Positions 24,267 through 36,894 of a stretch of 64,000 nt of DNA are shown one piece after another. Below the pieces are notes generated by a model that did not search any database, was not told the origin of the DNA, and was given only the letters and a program-made list of their open reading frames with translations. The position numbers and the translations under genes were made by a program. Within the stretch, counting starts at the first letter, position 1; the number at the start of each line of letters is the position of its first letter. The stretch comes from Epinephelus fuscoguttatus (lineage: Eukaryota; Chordata; Actinopteri; Perciformes; Serranidae), in NCBI RefSeq assembly GCF_011397635.1, contig NC_064759.1, positions 21,786,428 to 21,850,427 of the forward strand, given 5' to 3'.

Positions 24267-25019
24267 GTGTGACAGATCTGTAAAGGACAGATTACCTGTT
24301 TTCAATTCAGGTTTAAAGACTTGATTTTCAGAACCTGGCCTACCACCTTGAAACACAAAAATCATAATCAGCAGTATGACAGTTTCATTTTCTTTTCATT
24401 TACTGTGAATTTTGGGTTTCCCCACATAGGCCTTACAGAGGCATTACCAATAAAAAGGAACTGAGTAATGTTAATAAAGTTGAAGGAGGCATGTATACTG
24501 TATGTGAGCCTCTTAAAAGCCAAGCCACAGATTCTTGCTTTCTTCCCTTTTATGAGGAACCAAGTATGCAAAACAACTGACACCTGGTTGGTGTTTCAGA
24601 TGCTATTTTAGGCTCACATCCTCTCACACAGTGATTTCCCGTCTTTGTGACAGAAGACGGTGCTGTAAATTCGGGTTTATATGTGTGTTAATTTCAAATA
24701 CAAAGTAATTTGAACTAAATTCTCAGATAACTTGAAGGATCTGTAATCTAGATCTATTAGCAGAAACGGAATATAATATTCTCAACTGTGTTCTTTTAGT
24801 GTATGATCACCTGAAACTAAGAATCATGTGTTTTCATTACCTTAGAATGATCCCTTCATATTTGAAGGGTCAGCCATGTTTTACTGGCATTTTTCTACAG
24901 TGGCCCAGAATGGACAAACCTAGCACTGCCTGTAAAGAAGGCCTCCTGCGCCTCACTTTCAATTCACAGTACTGCAGAGAAAAAGATCTATGAAACTATT
25001 GACAGGACATCTCAAACTG

Positions 25020-25085
25020 CAGACAAGATCTTGTCTTTAATCCATGGGGCACATGCTCTACCCACTGAGCCATCGGACGCCCCAA
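25020..25085 (-). mobile_element. tRNA-derived SINE head
   Basis: On the minus strand this reads gatggctcagtgggtagagc, a tRNA-type RNA polymerase III box A, followed by 'atgtgccccatgg', as in fish tRNA-derived SINEs. It is not a functional tRNA: no convincing box B or cloverleaf follows. Confidence 0.55.
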
Positions 25086-25287
25086 TACATCTATGGTTAC
25101 CTGAAGGCCACCAGAAGTTCTTTAAATGGGGGTGAACTGAGGGTATTCAGCTGGTGGCAGTCTCCAACCTCACTGCTAGATGTCGCTAAATCCTGCAAAA
25201 TGGTCCTTGTATGTGATATAATCTCTCTGGTCTTTAAAAATAATACTATATAGAGCACAATAATATGTTAAAATTGCTATATTCAGC

Positions 25288-25318
25288 AGTTAAAGCTGTA
25301 GCTGGTAACTTTTATCAG
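25288..25318. repeat. Solo end of the MITE found at 37794-38454
   Basis: The sequence 'aaagctgtagctggtaactttta' matches the terminal inverted repeat of the element at 37794-38454 with few changes. A matching opposite end was not found nearby. Confidence 0.45.
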
Positions 25319-25776
25319 CTTTTTACATTTTCTTAGTTCTATAGTCTTTTGAGTCGGTCTTGAATGTTGAGTTAGGTCACAAGAAGGTACAAATATCTTT
25401 ATTACGTATGATTTGTATATGTAATATGTACTTTTGTTGCGGTAACAATGTAATTTGAATGACAGCTGCTCTTGTAGGTCCAAAAAATTATCTACAAATC
25501 TCTGTACTAATACAACTTTTTAAAAACTACTGCACAGTGGTCAATGCTGCTACTGTACAAAGCTGACTCACTTATGACTAGTACTACCTATGACAGTTAC
25601 ACAATATCATTTGAGGGTTACCGCAGGCTCAGTTTAGCTTTTGAAAACCACAAAATCAATGAATATGTTGCAGGAAAAAAAAATAAATCACACAACAGCA
25701 AGAAGTCATCTAATCAGAGCAAATTACATAAGTAATCTTTATCTTCAAACACCTAAGCAGCACTATCAGATCTGAC

Positions 25777-26139
25777 TTATTTATTTGTTTTCTTAACACT
25801 GGAATACAGTGCCACATCCTCACCTTCACCTTCACCTTCCTTCTCCTCTGGTTCACTATGTTTTTTCTCCTCATCCTCACCAGTCATTTCCTCCTCACCC
25901 TCTTCATCTTGATCCTCCTCTGATTCTTCTTTAATTTTCTTTAGTTCTTTAATTTCAGCGTACTCTGTCTCAGTGGTCCCCTGTGTCTCTCCTGCCTCTT
26001 CTGCATCCTTCCTTTTAATCAGGGAGAAATCAATCTTGGAGTACTCCACTTCCGATTTCCCCGTCGCCACGGCTCCTCTTGCTTCATTTGCCACTTGGTC
26101 GATGGCCTGATAATCTTCCACTGCTTGACCAGCATCTAC
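25777..26139 (-). CDS. Gene B Glu-rich ITIM tail exon
   Basis: The acceptor cctgacag precedes GTA (V-D-A-G-Q). Motifs are VEYSKIDFSL (V-x-Y-x-x-I, canonical ITIM), TEYAEI (ITSM/ITIM-like, T-x-Y-x-x-I) and ALYSSV near the stop, with about 45 residues dominated by Glu and Asp between the second and third. The same arrangement occurs in gene D (36020-36406) and gene C (48370-48768), so the acidic spacer is a conserved family feature. Confidence 0.85.
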   Translation of the reverse strand, partial: VDAGQAVEDYQAIDQVANEARGAVATGKSEVEYSKIDFSLIKRKDAEEAGETQGTTETEYAEIKELKKIKEESEEDQDEEGEEEMTGEDEEKKHSEPEEKEGEGEGEDVALYSSVKKTNK

Positions 26140-29100
26140 CTGTCAGGTCCAAAACATATGGTAAGAGTCATTCATCAGCTGCTACAGTGCAAAACAATTG
26201 GAAATCCTGATTGGCAATCCTCAGATGGCTCAACTTGAAGAAGCTACTGAAGCTCCTCCACCTACTGAAAACTCCTGCACTTCTCTTTATCAGGGTGTAT
26301 TTTTCAATTTTGCCACAAGGTGTCACAAAAGTCAAATCCTACACATTCCAGCTTTACAAATGTATGATATGACTAGCTGTACAAATATAAATACCGGAGG
26401 ATCCTCGTGACTTGACACCATCTCCAGAGTCTCGGCCAGATTTCCATATATCCTTTGTTTTTTTCTGAGGAGAGATGTTTATAAAAAGCACAAACATTAA
26501 CAGACAAATACAACAAGTGACTTTTTATCTCACATAACAAACTATAAAGTACCATTGTAATAGTTTAACATGTTTTGGCCCACTTGCTCCAATAAATAAA
26601 TATTTTCCATTACTTATGATCATTTTCAAAGCATGCACTGTTCTTTATAGCACCCTTTATGACTTACAAATTAACATTTTACATGAACAAAGCTTGGAAT
26701 AATCAGATAAACAAATAAATATCAGCAAAAAAGTAAAAAATAACAAGACATGAATCAGAGCGTCAAAGTGTACCTGTGACATTTTCTTGCCAAACAGCAA
26801 ATGATTGCAGATAGAAAGGCGCCAACCGAAAATGCAATGATAATTTCCCACCGTGTGATAATTCGTAACACTTTTATGACTTCACCTAGAAACAAGAGGA
26901 ACAACTTGTTATAAACAAAACAAAACTGAGGCCACTGTTGCTTCTTGAATGTCATAATACAGAGATTACAAAAAAAGAACATTTCAAGGTTGAGCTGTTA
27001 CCTTCTTTTTTTTGTTTCTGTTCTGCATTGCTTATGATGAGGTTTTCTTTTGCTTCCCCATTTGTGTTGCTGCTGACACACTCAACAGAAGTGCTGTGGT
27101 CTTTTACAGTCAGGGTGGCAGTGCTGTTGACCTTGTGGTTTGACACGGTGATAAGGACTGAGTACTCAGTGTGGTTCTCCAACAGCGGCCATTTGATGGT
27201 GGGCAAAGGAAACCCTTCACTAATACACACACAAGTCAGGACCTCTGACTGATGAATGCATCCGGAGCTCTTTAGGATCTTTGGAGACACTGCAAACATC
27301 ACAACATCGGATAAAGTTTACAGTGAGCTGATAGTAGAGTAGGCAGAATATGATAAGTTTCCTGTAAAGGGGATCTACTTCAAAGTCTACTTACAAATCA
27401 CCGTGACGTTGGCATACATAGTCAGAGTTTTGTTCAGATGTGTTGCTGTGCAGATGTACTGTCCAGTATGTTCTGCTGTTACATTAGGGATGACAAGAGT
27501 AGCTGATCCAGTGCTGTTCTGCAGGTTAGTATCAGCTACACTGTTCAGGTTTTTCTTGGATGGGACTTTACTCCACATGACAAGAGACGAAGGGAAATTC
27601 TCAAAACTGCAGGTCAGATTCAGAACATCCCCCTCATTTACACTGGTCTTTCCAGTTATTTCAGATTTCTTCACAGCTATGAGACAAAAATGGACAAATT
27701 ATTTTTATTTATTAGATAATGCAGTCTAAAATATTCGTAACATACGGCATTGATCTGAAGCTGACAACAAAAGCCTTACGTCTCATTCTCACATATCTTT
27801 GCATAAGAATGTGCATCAACCAGAAGTCTGTTCATCTCTGATGTGTTTGAGAAACTCCTCCATATGTTTCTTTTTGCCTCAGTACAGAATCTGCCTGGAA
27901 TATACTAATGAAGTTGAACTTTTGCATAAGATTTCGGAAAGACAATATGCTCTCGATGTGTAGACAATGATAATACATCAGGGTATCTACCTGCTAAAGA
28001 AGAGAGACTTTCACTGAAATGCTGCTGAACCTGTGGAAGGCCAACCAATGCTATTGCTGTAGCATGTGACCAATATAAGTGTTTCCTGATGCAGGATGTG
28101 ATATGGTTTCAGTCAGTAATGGTGTCAGGTTCCTGTCTGAACCATAGACAGTAAATGATGCATGCACAACAATGAGGGGTGTAATAATACGCATATTTGT
28201 ATTGATACTTTCGGTTTGGTATGCATTACAAACTGAGCAATTAGTTAAACTAATCCTATTACACTGGGAAAACAAAATGTCCAGCGTTAATTGTGTGCTA
28301 ACACATAATGCTCTCAGTGCTACAGCACTTAACAGGCAAGGTGCTGTCTGCCCCTCCCCCCACCCCCAAACTAAAACATTCTACTCCAGTGAGACATGCT
28401 GGGATGCACGCTATGCTAAGCTAGCTCATTGCATGATGGTTACTAACGCCATCCCCAGACCACAAGTAGAAGATCTTCCAATAACCTACAGGTCTGGCAT
28501 TTGGAGTTACTTAGGTTTTGCTATGAATTATGAGAATGATGGCAAGAGGGTGGTGGATGAAAAAATCAACAGTATGCCACATCTGCTACACGACAGTAGG
28601 TTACATCGGTAGGAATACTTCAAACACATCAAGTCATTAATGCTGACACCACCCCAGTGTGTGGAAACACATACTACAAGCTGATGCTATCCCCGCAGCT
28701 TTTAAGCAGCTGTTCCTAATGGATATTCATTCATTCACGCGGGGGGGCTGGAGCCTATCCCAGCTGACATCGGGCGAGAGGCAGGGTACACCCTGGACAG
28801 GTCGCCAGACTATCGCAGGGCTGACACATAGAGACAGACAACCACTCAGGCTCACGCTTGCTGTGAGGCGACAGTGCTAACCACCACACCACTGTGCCAC
28901 CCTCCTAACGGATATGACAGAGCTAAAGAAATAACTGCAGGGTTTGGTAATGTTGCATTTATTGCCATGAATACGAGATAACTACACTGAGCTAGGAGAG
29001 CTTCTCTAACATTCTGCAAAGTCAAAAGAATGTGAGAGTATGAAGAACATGTGCTACTCACTGGTCACGTCAGGAGTCGTCATTTTCTCTGTAGCCGTGT

Positions 29101-32100
29101 TGCCTTTCAGGCTGATGTTCAGAGTCACCGTCTCCTCTGTTTTGATGTTGTTTGTGAAGCTGACCTTACAGGTGACATTGGTGTTGTGGTGTTTGGCTGA
29201 AGGGTTAAAGGTCAAAGTTGAGCTGTGTCTCTGAGTGACAGCAGTCAGATCCTCAGTCTTGAGATCAGTGATGTTTCCTGTGATGTGAGAGTCCTTCCCT
29301 CCTGCTCCTCTCCACGTCCAGGTGATTTTAGGAACAGATCCAGAGCAGAGACCAGGAGCAGTGCAGGTCAGTGTGGTCTGCTGTCCCTCTGTCAGAGGAG
29401 GAATCATCACTGTGGGCTTTTGGGTCAGACCTAATGGGAGAGCAGTCCATGAGTGGAATCAGATTAACCAGAAGGTTATTATTCATTTCAAGTAGGACTT
29501 ATATAGTACTCTACTCTGCTTAATATTTCAAAGGGGCAATAAGTAGAAGGTATGGCAGAAGTGGCTCAATCTATCAGCGTTGTTGCTGTCCCTTCTTGCC
29601 ACCCACAGACGTCAGTAGAGGCCAAACATTACTTCAGTGCATTAAAGGTTTATGAAAACCAAATATGTTGGCGTCAGGGTTGAGTGCTGAACTCAGTACT
29701 TTTAAGGGTACCGACCAGATAACATTGGTATTACCGAGTACCGATTCATGTTAAATTCATCTCTGCCAAATGTCAGCATCTGTGTGAGACTGCCAGGCTC
29801 AGACAACAGTCAGAAGTGAGGCCTGAAAGCCAGTCATGGAGCTCTGAGGCTGGCAACGGAGCTCCTGGTCACTCCATTGGCCTCCAAGCAAGCCAAAAGT
29901 ATCGCTGCAGCACCGATCTGCTGCAATAGTTTCGGTGTCTGGTCAATTTTCTTTTCTATATCATTTTAGTAAGAACCTCGGATCACTGCTAGATGAACAG
30001 ACACACATACACACACAAGTAGATGGACAGAGACAAAATATTAGCTCTATGTGTGATTAGAATAGAGCAGAACTGTGTTTTAATCTCCTATGTCAGCCAT
30101 GCAGCTTGTACACAAATTAAATTTTTGTTATTACAGAGAAAGTGAAGTACAAAAAAGCTACCTTGGGCCCCGATCACACAGGAAGCTTTTTGCAGGTTGC
30201 AAAATGCAAAACGCGAGACGCACTGCCCTGCCGTTAATTTTTTTAAAAGTTGAATGCCACTGGCAAAAACAATGCTGCCTGCACCTTTTTGTTGTTGCCA
30301 GGCAAACACCTCCTTACCCTTACCTTCCCGTGTACTTAATCTACTGTTTTTTATTCATTTATTTCACAGTAATTAATAGCTAGTTACTATAATGGTGAGA
30401 GGCTGTTGGTAAATAGTTCATTGGGCACAGGGAAACGGAGTTCGGTGTGGGAGTATGAGACCCTTAAAAAAAGAGGGTGGATCATGGGGAGCACCACCAG
30501 CTGGTCCAGGAGCTTCGCCTCCATGATGGCAGTTTCCAGGCATATTTTAGGATGACTCTGGGGCAGTTTGACAAACTGCTGTCTATCGTCAGGCCATAAA
30601 GCTCTGGGTATCCAGCAACCGCTACCACCAGTTTCTCCTCCATTATTTACCATCTGTGAACCTGTTGTCATGACCACCACAGAAGGTCCAGTTCTAATCA
30701 TCTGACTGGACAATAGGAAAAAAGCAGAGATGATATGGGGCACTTTTCTGCTTTTTTCGACCGAGGAGTTCAGAGCTCTCCAGCAAAACGCCAGGTGCCT
30801 AGAGCGCAGAAACACAAGGCGCATAGCAACACAAAAACAGCAAGCAAAAAGCCTCATTCTCATCAAAAACAATTACAAAAACTCACCTCAAGATGCTAAA
30901 AATGCTTTCTGTGTGATCGCGGCACAGGTACCAGTACCAAATTCCAGGTAGCAGAAATGATACCAGTATCAATTCAAATGTGAACGGTACCCAACCCTAG
31001 CTGATACATGCTTTAGTTATGACAATAAACATATTCAGTTAGCAAACAACATTTGCTGTGGTTCTACTTACCTTTTACAGTGACATTTGCTCCAGAAGAT
31101 GCATATTCTCGCTCTGTTCCATTCAGGATACCGTTAAGTCTGAAATGATATGATCCAGAGACAGACTCACTAAGGTCATTGATGATGATGCTGCAGTTCT
31201 TCAGTGACGCTCGTACTCTAGACCCAGTATGAGCTTTAGGACTGGTGTCATTCAAGTGGAGCACTATGTCAGAATCACTACAGTTCTGTTTAGAAGGATC
31301 ACATTTGTGCCAGACTCTAAGTTCCAAAGTGATGTCAGGATCAGTGGTAAAATGACAAGGTATCACAACACAGAGTCCAGCCTCTGCTGTTAGTTCTGCA
31401 TCACTAAGCATGACGCAGGGTCCATTTTGAGAGCATGTTGTTTGTTCTTGAGATGCATCTGTTAAAACAAAGAGGGAAAAACAAACAATTAGAAACACAG
31501 GATGTGTAGACAGTAATAATACATCAGGGTATCTACCTGCTAAAGAAGAGAGACTTTCACTGAAACGCTGCTGAACCTGTGGAAGGCCAACCAATGCTAT
31601 TGCTGTAGCATGTGACCAATATAACTGTTTCCTGATGCAGGATGTAATATGGTTTCAGTCAGTAATGGTGTCAGGTTCCTGTCTGAACCATAGACAGTAA
31701 ATGATGCATGCACAACAATGAGGGGTGTAATAATACGCATATTTGTATTGATACTTTCGGTTTGGTATGCATTACAAACTGAGCAATTAGTTAAACTAAT
31801 CCTATTACACTGGGAAAACAAAATGTCCAGCGTTAATTGTGTGCTAACACATAATGCTCTCAGTGCTACAGCACTTAACAGGCAAGGTGCTGTCTGCCCC
31901 TCCCCTCACCCCCAAACTAAAACATTCTACTCCAGTGAGACATGCTGGGAGGCACGCTACACTAAGCTAGCTCATTGCATGATGGTTACTAACGCCATCC
32001 CCAGACCACAAGTAGAAGATCTTCCAATAACCTACAGGTCTGGCATTTGGAGTTACTTAGGTTTTGCTATGAATTATGAGAATGATGGCAAGAGGGTGGT

Positions 32101-32934
32101 GGATGAAAAAATCAACAGTATGCCACATCTGCTACACGACAGTAGGTTACATCGGTAGGAATACTTCAAACACATCAAGTCATTAATGCTGACACCACCC
32201 CAGTGTGTCAGTAGGTGGAAACACATACTACAAGCTGATATTATCCCTGCAGCTTTTAAGCAGCTGTTCCTAATGGATATGACAGAGCTGAAGAAATAAC
32301 TGCAGGGTTTGGTAACGTTGTATTTATTGCCATGAATACGAGACGCCACTTGGTAGCAGGCTTTATGAACATGCTTAATGTAACTGAGCCCTGTTACAGT
32401 GTTCCATGAGGAGTCCATTTCAGCCAGACCATAATTTCTGCTTTATACTACTTAACACAAGCCTAAATTATGATGTTAGTTTTAAAACATTAAAACATTT
32501 AAGAAGATGGGACACTCAGGTATCGCTTCATCATTATTTAAAATAAAAATAGATCATACTTTATGATGTTAGTTTTAATAAATTAAAAATGTAAAATCAA
32601 GGAAATTTCTGCAGCATATCTACTAGATTTTTAAATATCTAATGGATTTATCTTTGGTAAATAAATAATTAATTTATTCAGAAGTCAGGTGTTGTGGGCC
32701 ATTTGAGCTTCAACAAGCTGCTAAGCTAAATTTAAGCGACTAAAAACAGAATACATGTGACTGTTCAAGCAATTTTAAAGCGTGAAAGGAAAACATTTAT
32801 AATAAACATTTATTAACTGTGGACATTTGATTTTGGTCTCATAACAAGATTGCAATAAAGCTACACACTATACCTTTGTTGGCATAGTTGCTTCCCACAG
32901 CGAAGAGCAGAGTCACCCAGACAAGAAGAAACAT
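25777..32934 (-). CDS. Siglec-like inhibitory receptor (gene B), four Ig domains, intact
   Basis: Coding exons: 32934-32874 (signal, MFLLVWVTLLFAVG), 31458-31072 (V), 29430-29062 (C2), 27676-27395 (Ig3), 27289-27002 (Ig4), 26885-26774 (TM), 26464-26395 and 26139-25777 (tail). Phases match throughout: 1932 nt, 643 aa plus stop. The V domain has LCVVIPC, an E-strand NCSIII and SGSYHFRLNG with the sialic-acid Arg. The C2 exon has LTCTAPGLC with the extra Cys expected for the V-C2 bridge. The TM is followed by a CC-x-x-x-x-C cluster, possible palmitoylation sites. The tail has VEYSKIDF, TEYAEIKEL and ALYSSV around a Glu-rich spacer. This suggests an inhibitory, sialic-acid-sensing leukocyte receptor. 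It is the only one of the B/C/D trio with no broken exon. Confidence 0.85.
27957..28976 (+). mobile_element. hAT/ZBED-like element fragment, copy 1
   Basis: The stretch includes a hAT-end-like segment (gaggggtgtaataatacgc) and plus-strand codons resembling a BED-finger transposase N-terminus (WSYLGFAMN, then GKRVVDEK). The frame is short and no full transposase is present, so this is a remnant rather than a gene. Its twin is at 31503-32343. Both lie in introns of gene B. The copy carries an extra insert at 28727-28915. Confidence 0.6.
28727..28915. mobile_element. Dispersed repeat inserted into hAT copy 1, with target duplication
   Basis: The insert contains 'ctggagcctatcccagctga' and 'caccctggacaggtcgccag', a repeat seen widely in fish. 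A diverged fragment is also at 36660-36760. It is flanked by cctaatggatat (28715-28726) and cctaacggatat (28904-28915). The duplicate copy has a single uninterrupted cctaatggatat at 32269-32280. Confidence 0.75.
29676..30997. mobile_element. hAT-type non-autonomous element, host of a nested insertion
   Basis: The left end reads cagggttgagtgctgaactc and the right end reads, on the other strand, ctagggttgggtaccgttca. Both resemble 'caGGGTTGGGTACCG' ends of fish hAT-type elements. It lies in the gene B intron between the V and C2 exons. A target-site duplication was not evident. Confidence 0.45.
30168..30925 (+). mobile_element. PIF/Harbinger-type element nested in the hAT element
   Basis: The ends are inverted: ggccccgatcacacaggaag at left, and the reverse complement of cgatcacacagaaagc at right (about 30905-30920). 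A plus-strand stretch near 30548-30590 reads RMTLGQFDKLLSIV, similar to the Harbinger transposase FRM-x-x-x-x-FDxLL region. The element is degenerate and non-autonomous. Confidence 0.5.
31503..32343 (+). mobile_element. hAT/ZBED-like element fragment, copy 2
   Basis: Nearly identical to 27957-28976 but without the inserted repeat. It lies between the signal and V exons of gene B. Homology starts about 45 bases upstream of the V exon and ends near 'gccatgaatacgag'. Confidence 0.7.
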
Positions 32935-33321
32935 CCTAATTTGACGATTAAGTCACTGAGTCTCTCCTTCCACAGACAAACTCTTTCTTTCAAAGGCACG
33001 AACACCTTATGGAAAAAGTGCAACAAACATACAGGAAGTCTAGTTGATCAAACTGGACCAGAAACACAGCTCCACAGCTGACAGCACAGATGTTAATACA
33101 GGATGTTGCATGTTCATCTATTCTGCACTGAGGATAATAAATTTGACTACAATATTCCCCAGGGCCTCATTTTACACCTCTTAGCAACAGCTCTGAACAA
33201 GAGATATCTGTGGTCTCTGCACTGTCTAGCTTTATTGTAGCATCACTATTTAGTTCAATAGATTTTATATAGAAACATTTAAAAAATATAGTATATGTGC
33301 TGTTTTACCTGTTTGACTCAC

Positions 33322-33400
33322 CTGCTCTCTTCTCAGCTGTGTGACTTCACTCTAAACTGACTCTTTCTCTCAGCATCTTTCTACCTCTTCCTTCTTTGAA
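33322..33400 (-). promoter_or_regulatory. Gene B 5' non-coding exon / promoter region
   Basis: A donor (gagcag|gtgagt) at 33322 ends a non-coding exon homologous to the 5' exons of genes D (44693) and C (55700); all share a block like 'agagtcagtt.agag'. The exon's 5' end and start site are not defined, and no clear TATA box is seen here. Confidence 0.45.
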
Positions 33401-33741
33401 CAAAAAAAACCCAAGGGTTGTTGCTTCTCTCATTAGACTACTATAATGTTGTAATGCAGTTATAATCTCATACTGTAGTATCACATTATCCTTCATATAT
33501 ACTCATGGGAATTTGTACTTTCAAAATTGAATAATGAAAGGCAAACCATTTTTGTTTAGTTGTTTATTTATTTGTACCACTTTCATGACTCTGAACAGAC
33601 ATGAAACTTGTATGAAAGAGGAAGCTTACAGCGGATGCACAAACAAGAAGTAAAAAACTTTCTGGTCATCTTGAGAAACAACCAACTAGAAATAACTTTT
33701 CTTTGTGCAGATATTTATGACTCATGCGTTTGATCAGTATT

Positions 33742-33785
33742 AAATTAACTATTGGACCAACATTTGTTGGTCCAATAGTTAATTT
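33742..33785. repeat. Perfect hairpin: 20-bp arms, 4-base loop
   Basis: Arms 33742-33761 and 33766-33785 are exact reverse complements separated by ATTT. It lies between genes B and D. It is too short for a typical pre-miRNA and is most likely a transposon-derived or spontaneous inverted repeat. Confidence 0.85.
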
Positions 33786-34559
33786 GATTCTTTTTCCACT
33801 GATGAATGCATTAAATACCTACAGAATATCTGTTTGCTGTCATTTTATTTTGAGCCTCTTAGAAAGCACTTCTGTATTTGTATCTCGTGCAACATCTGTA
33901 GGTACTATTCTCAGCAAAGTCACTGGCTATTATTTGATGAATTTCCTGATATGGCATTACTGTATTTTTAGTCTCTGATAACTTCCTGTTCTACCACTGT
34001 GCTACTAAACTATAACTATCAATAGCTTTAGCTACGTACATGTACATGTTAAACACTGAACCTGCTGAAGAGAGAATCATGAGGGTTGAGAATACACTTA
34101 TACCTAATTTAATCCTACAATGTTTCCTGTGCAACAAATTCTCTGCTCACTCTTAGCTATGAGCATCATGTTGATTCCTGTTACACATTTCTAAAAAGGG
34201 AAGTTATACAACTACTTGTTAGACAGAAACAAGAAGTACAGTTCTGCAGAGAAGTGTTAAAGCTGATTTCTTTAATTCTTCTCTTTTCACATCAATAGTT
34301 GTGTGAATTTATGCAAATTTAAGTTTCCTTACCAAAGTGATACATACAGAATGACTCTCTGAAATAAAAATGAAAGAATAAATACTAAGTACATCTCTTC
34401 TGTTACAGGGTTAATGTTTATTTCTGTGCAAAGCTGATCACCAGCCAACAGATCAGAGCTGTGCTTAGGCAAACATAGGGGCACTGGAAATCCAGCAGAG
34501 CACTTGAGGTACAGACAAACCACCACTGAGAAGCACAGAAATGTGCACATACATGGACT

Positions 34560-35110
34560 GCGTTTGTACAGAGCTGTAATCTAAAGCACTTTACAATTTT
34601 TGTTACAAATGACCAGGAGCTGTCAGGGCTCAGTGTCCAACCCTGCATTTAATAGACGACCTGGTCGCTCCACCTCCCGAGCCACAGATACACGTATTGT
34701 TGCTTTAAATAAAGGTTTAAAACAAAAGCGCAGCCCAGTCACAACAAGAAAATGTACATTTCTGCAAACTACAAATACGAGACATTTGCACGTGTCATAC
34801 ATGTCATGTCAAACTTTGTAAAGTGACGTAATGTATGAGCTGACGTCATTGAGGGGTTGAGGTGACGACGAATGGCGACTCACCTAGGTTATACCCATGA
34901 CCAAGTGGTGCTTGTGCCTAAACCTAACCACATGTTAACCACAACTTTGTTTAAATTTACTGGCTACATAGTGAATGTGCAAATGTCACATTTCAAGTGG
35001 TCTGCAGAAACATTCAGTGCCAACATTTTTTTTGGTGACTGGGTTGAAAAGAGCTGCAGTGCCCCCTCTGTGGGCACTAGCACCATAATGGCAACTTCTT
35101 CATCAACCTA
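34560..35110. repeat. Probable old interspersed repeat, unclassified
   Basis: The stretch includes 'cgacctggtcgctccacctc' and 'gtgcctaaacctaaccac', which look like high-copy fish repeat fragments. There is no intact ORF. The rest of 33400-36019 shows nothing recognisable apart from the hairpin. Confidence 0.3.
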
Positions 35111-36659
35111 GAATAAACTAATACAAACTTATAGACAACATTTGAACAAAGACATTCTGTACAATATGAGCCCTGAGCCCTATGTCTTGATACTAATGAC
35201 ATGTTAGATTTTGGTTTATTCAAGCGCAATTTTAGCTGCATGTATTTCTTAAACAGTAACATAAATAACATATTGTTTGAAAGCTTAACTACTATATAAA
35301 GCTGTTAATCCTAGCTGATAGTGAAAATAAATCATATGTTTGACACCAAAGATTTTCTCTACAAAAACAGCTTTTTACTTTTTTCCTTGCCTTATTTTTT
35401 GGTATTTATACGGTTCAGAATTGCTTATTTGAGGATCAGTCATGTGAAGCTGCAGTTGTGTGGATTAAATGTGTTCTGTACATGAAATAGATGTCACCTC
35501 ATGTTGTGATTACCTATAATTTAATGGTAGTTTAATGAATGTAAAAGCACAGACTCTAGCATGTAGAGGTGTTGACATGTCTTCAGGCATCACATTAGAA
35601 AATATTATATTTGAAACCTACCCCAGAAATCAGTCTCTAACATCTCACTTGCTTTTTTTTCCAGACCCCTGTTAACAAACCTCAACCTAACATCTCTTTG
35701 CTTCTTTTCATTTATGAATCTTTAAGTATTGAGAACATAGTTATCCACCTTCATCTTTTCTCCCTACCTCTTTTGTTTTATTTTTAATGTACATACATGT
35801 GGTCCTTTCTGTAAAAGGAAACCTACATTAGCATCACATCTAAACATTAATATCTGCACTATATCAACTCACAGCTTGCACTTATGCCTGTGTTAAATGT
35901 GATACTCATCTCACTGTATTTATGTTATGCCACTCCTGTCTATATAAAATAATCTGTCATGTTTGTCTCATTTCTTCAATAAAAATATCATACTGAGACT
36001 CCACCAGGCTACACAGTCCTCACATCTCACCCATTATTTCATTTACATTGGAGTACATTGCCACATCCTCACCTCCCTCCTCCACTGCAGACACACACTG
36101 CTCTGTCTCCTTTTCTTCCTCAATCGTCACTTCCTTTTCCTCATTGCCCTCCAACATTTCCCCTTCCTCTCCACCACTGTCTTGACTCTCCTCTGTAACT
36201 TTGTTCTTAATTTCAGCGTACTCTGTCTCTGTGGTCCCTTGTGTATCCTCTGCCCCCCTGGAACTCGTCCTATTTAACAAGGAGAAGTCAATGGCGGAGT
36301 ATTCCACCTCTCTTGGTTCCACATTACTGTCAGGGGCTGACGCTCCTCCTTCAGCTGCCTCTTGGTCATGGGCCCCACCATTTTCCCCTGCGTGACCAGC
36401 ATTGATCTGTCAGGTATAAATAAGAAACGATATATTATTTGCCAGCTGATAAAATTCACACAACTGAATGTGCACTGTGCATGAAATCTTTTCAGCTATC
36501 ATTTAACACAAAACAACAGTAATTCAAAACTCTGCAGGGTTTCTTCACTTACTATGAATCACAAATACTTTACATTCACGACCAAAAGTTTCCAAGTCGC
36601 TGTATTATCTTTATTTTTAAATGTATTTTTTCCTGATCTTCGAGGTTGAAACTGGCTCC

Positions 36660-36760
36660 TACTCAATTATCCTATCCTAGCTGACATTTGACAAGAGGCA
36701 GGTTTACACCCTGGACAGGTTACCAGACTATCACAGTACTGTGTATAGCTAAGCAAGTAT
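36660..36760. repeat. Diverged copy of the repeat inserted at 28727
   Basis: The segment 'tatcctagctgacatttgac ... caccctggacaggtt ... ccagactatcac' matches the interior of the repeat at 28727-28903. It lies in the gene D intron before the tail exon. Confidence 0.6.
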
Positions 36761-36894
36761 AAGAAGACCTGATTTCAAAAAGGCAAAAAGTTAAAGATGT
36801 CACATTTCTTCCAACATGTTAAGCAGTATTACTTTTTTCATTGTAATCTTTTACACGTTCAACATAAAAAAAAAAAGAAAAAGAAAAGGAAAAG

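Noticed and set aside
25044..25085. Possible tRNA gene
   Set aside because: Only a box A-like head is seen on the minus strand. It matches a SINE, with no cloverleaf.
28172..28612. Plus-strand ORF of 146 aa, near-identical at 31718
   Set aside because: It is part of a hAT/ZBED-like transposon remnant in gene B introns. Only a short stretch resembles a BED finger, and no complete gene is present.
30387..30872. Minus-strand ORF of 161 aa
   Set aside because: It overlaps the degenerate Harbinger-type element; the plus strand, not this frame, resembles transposase.
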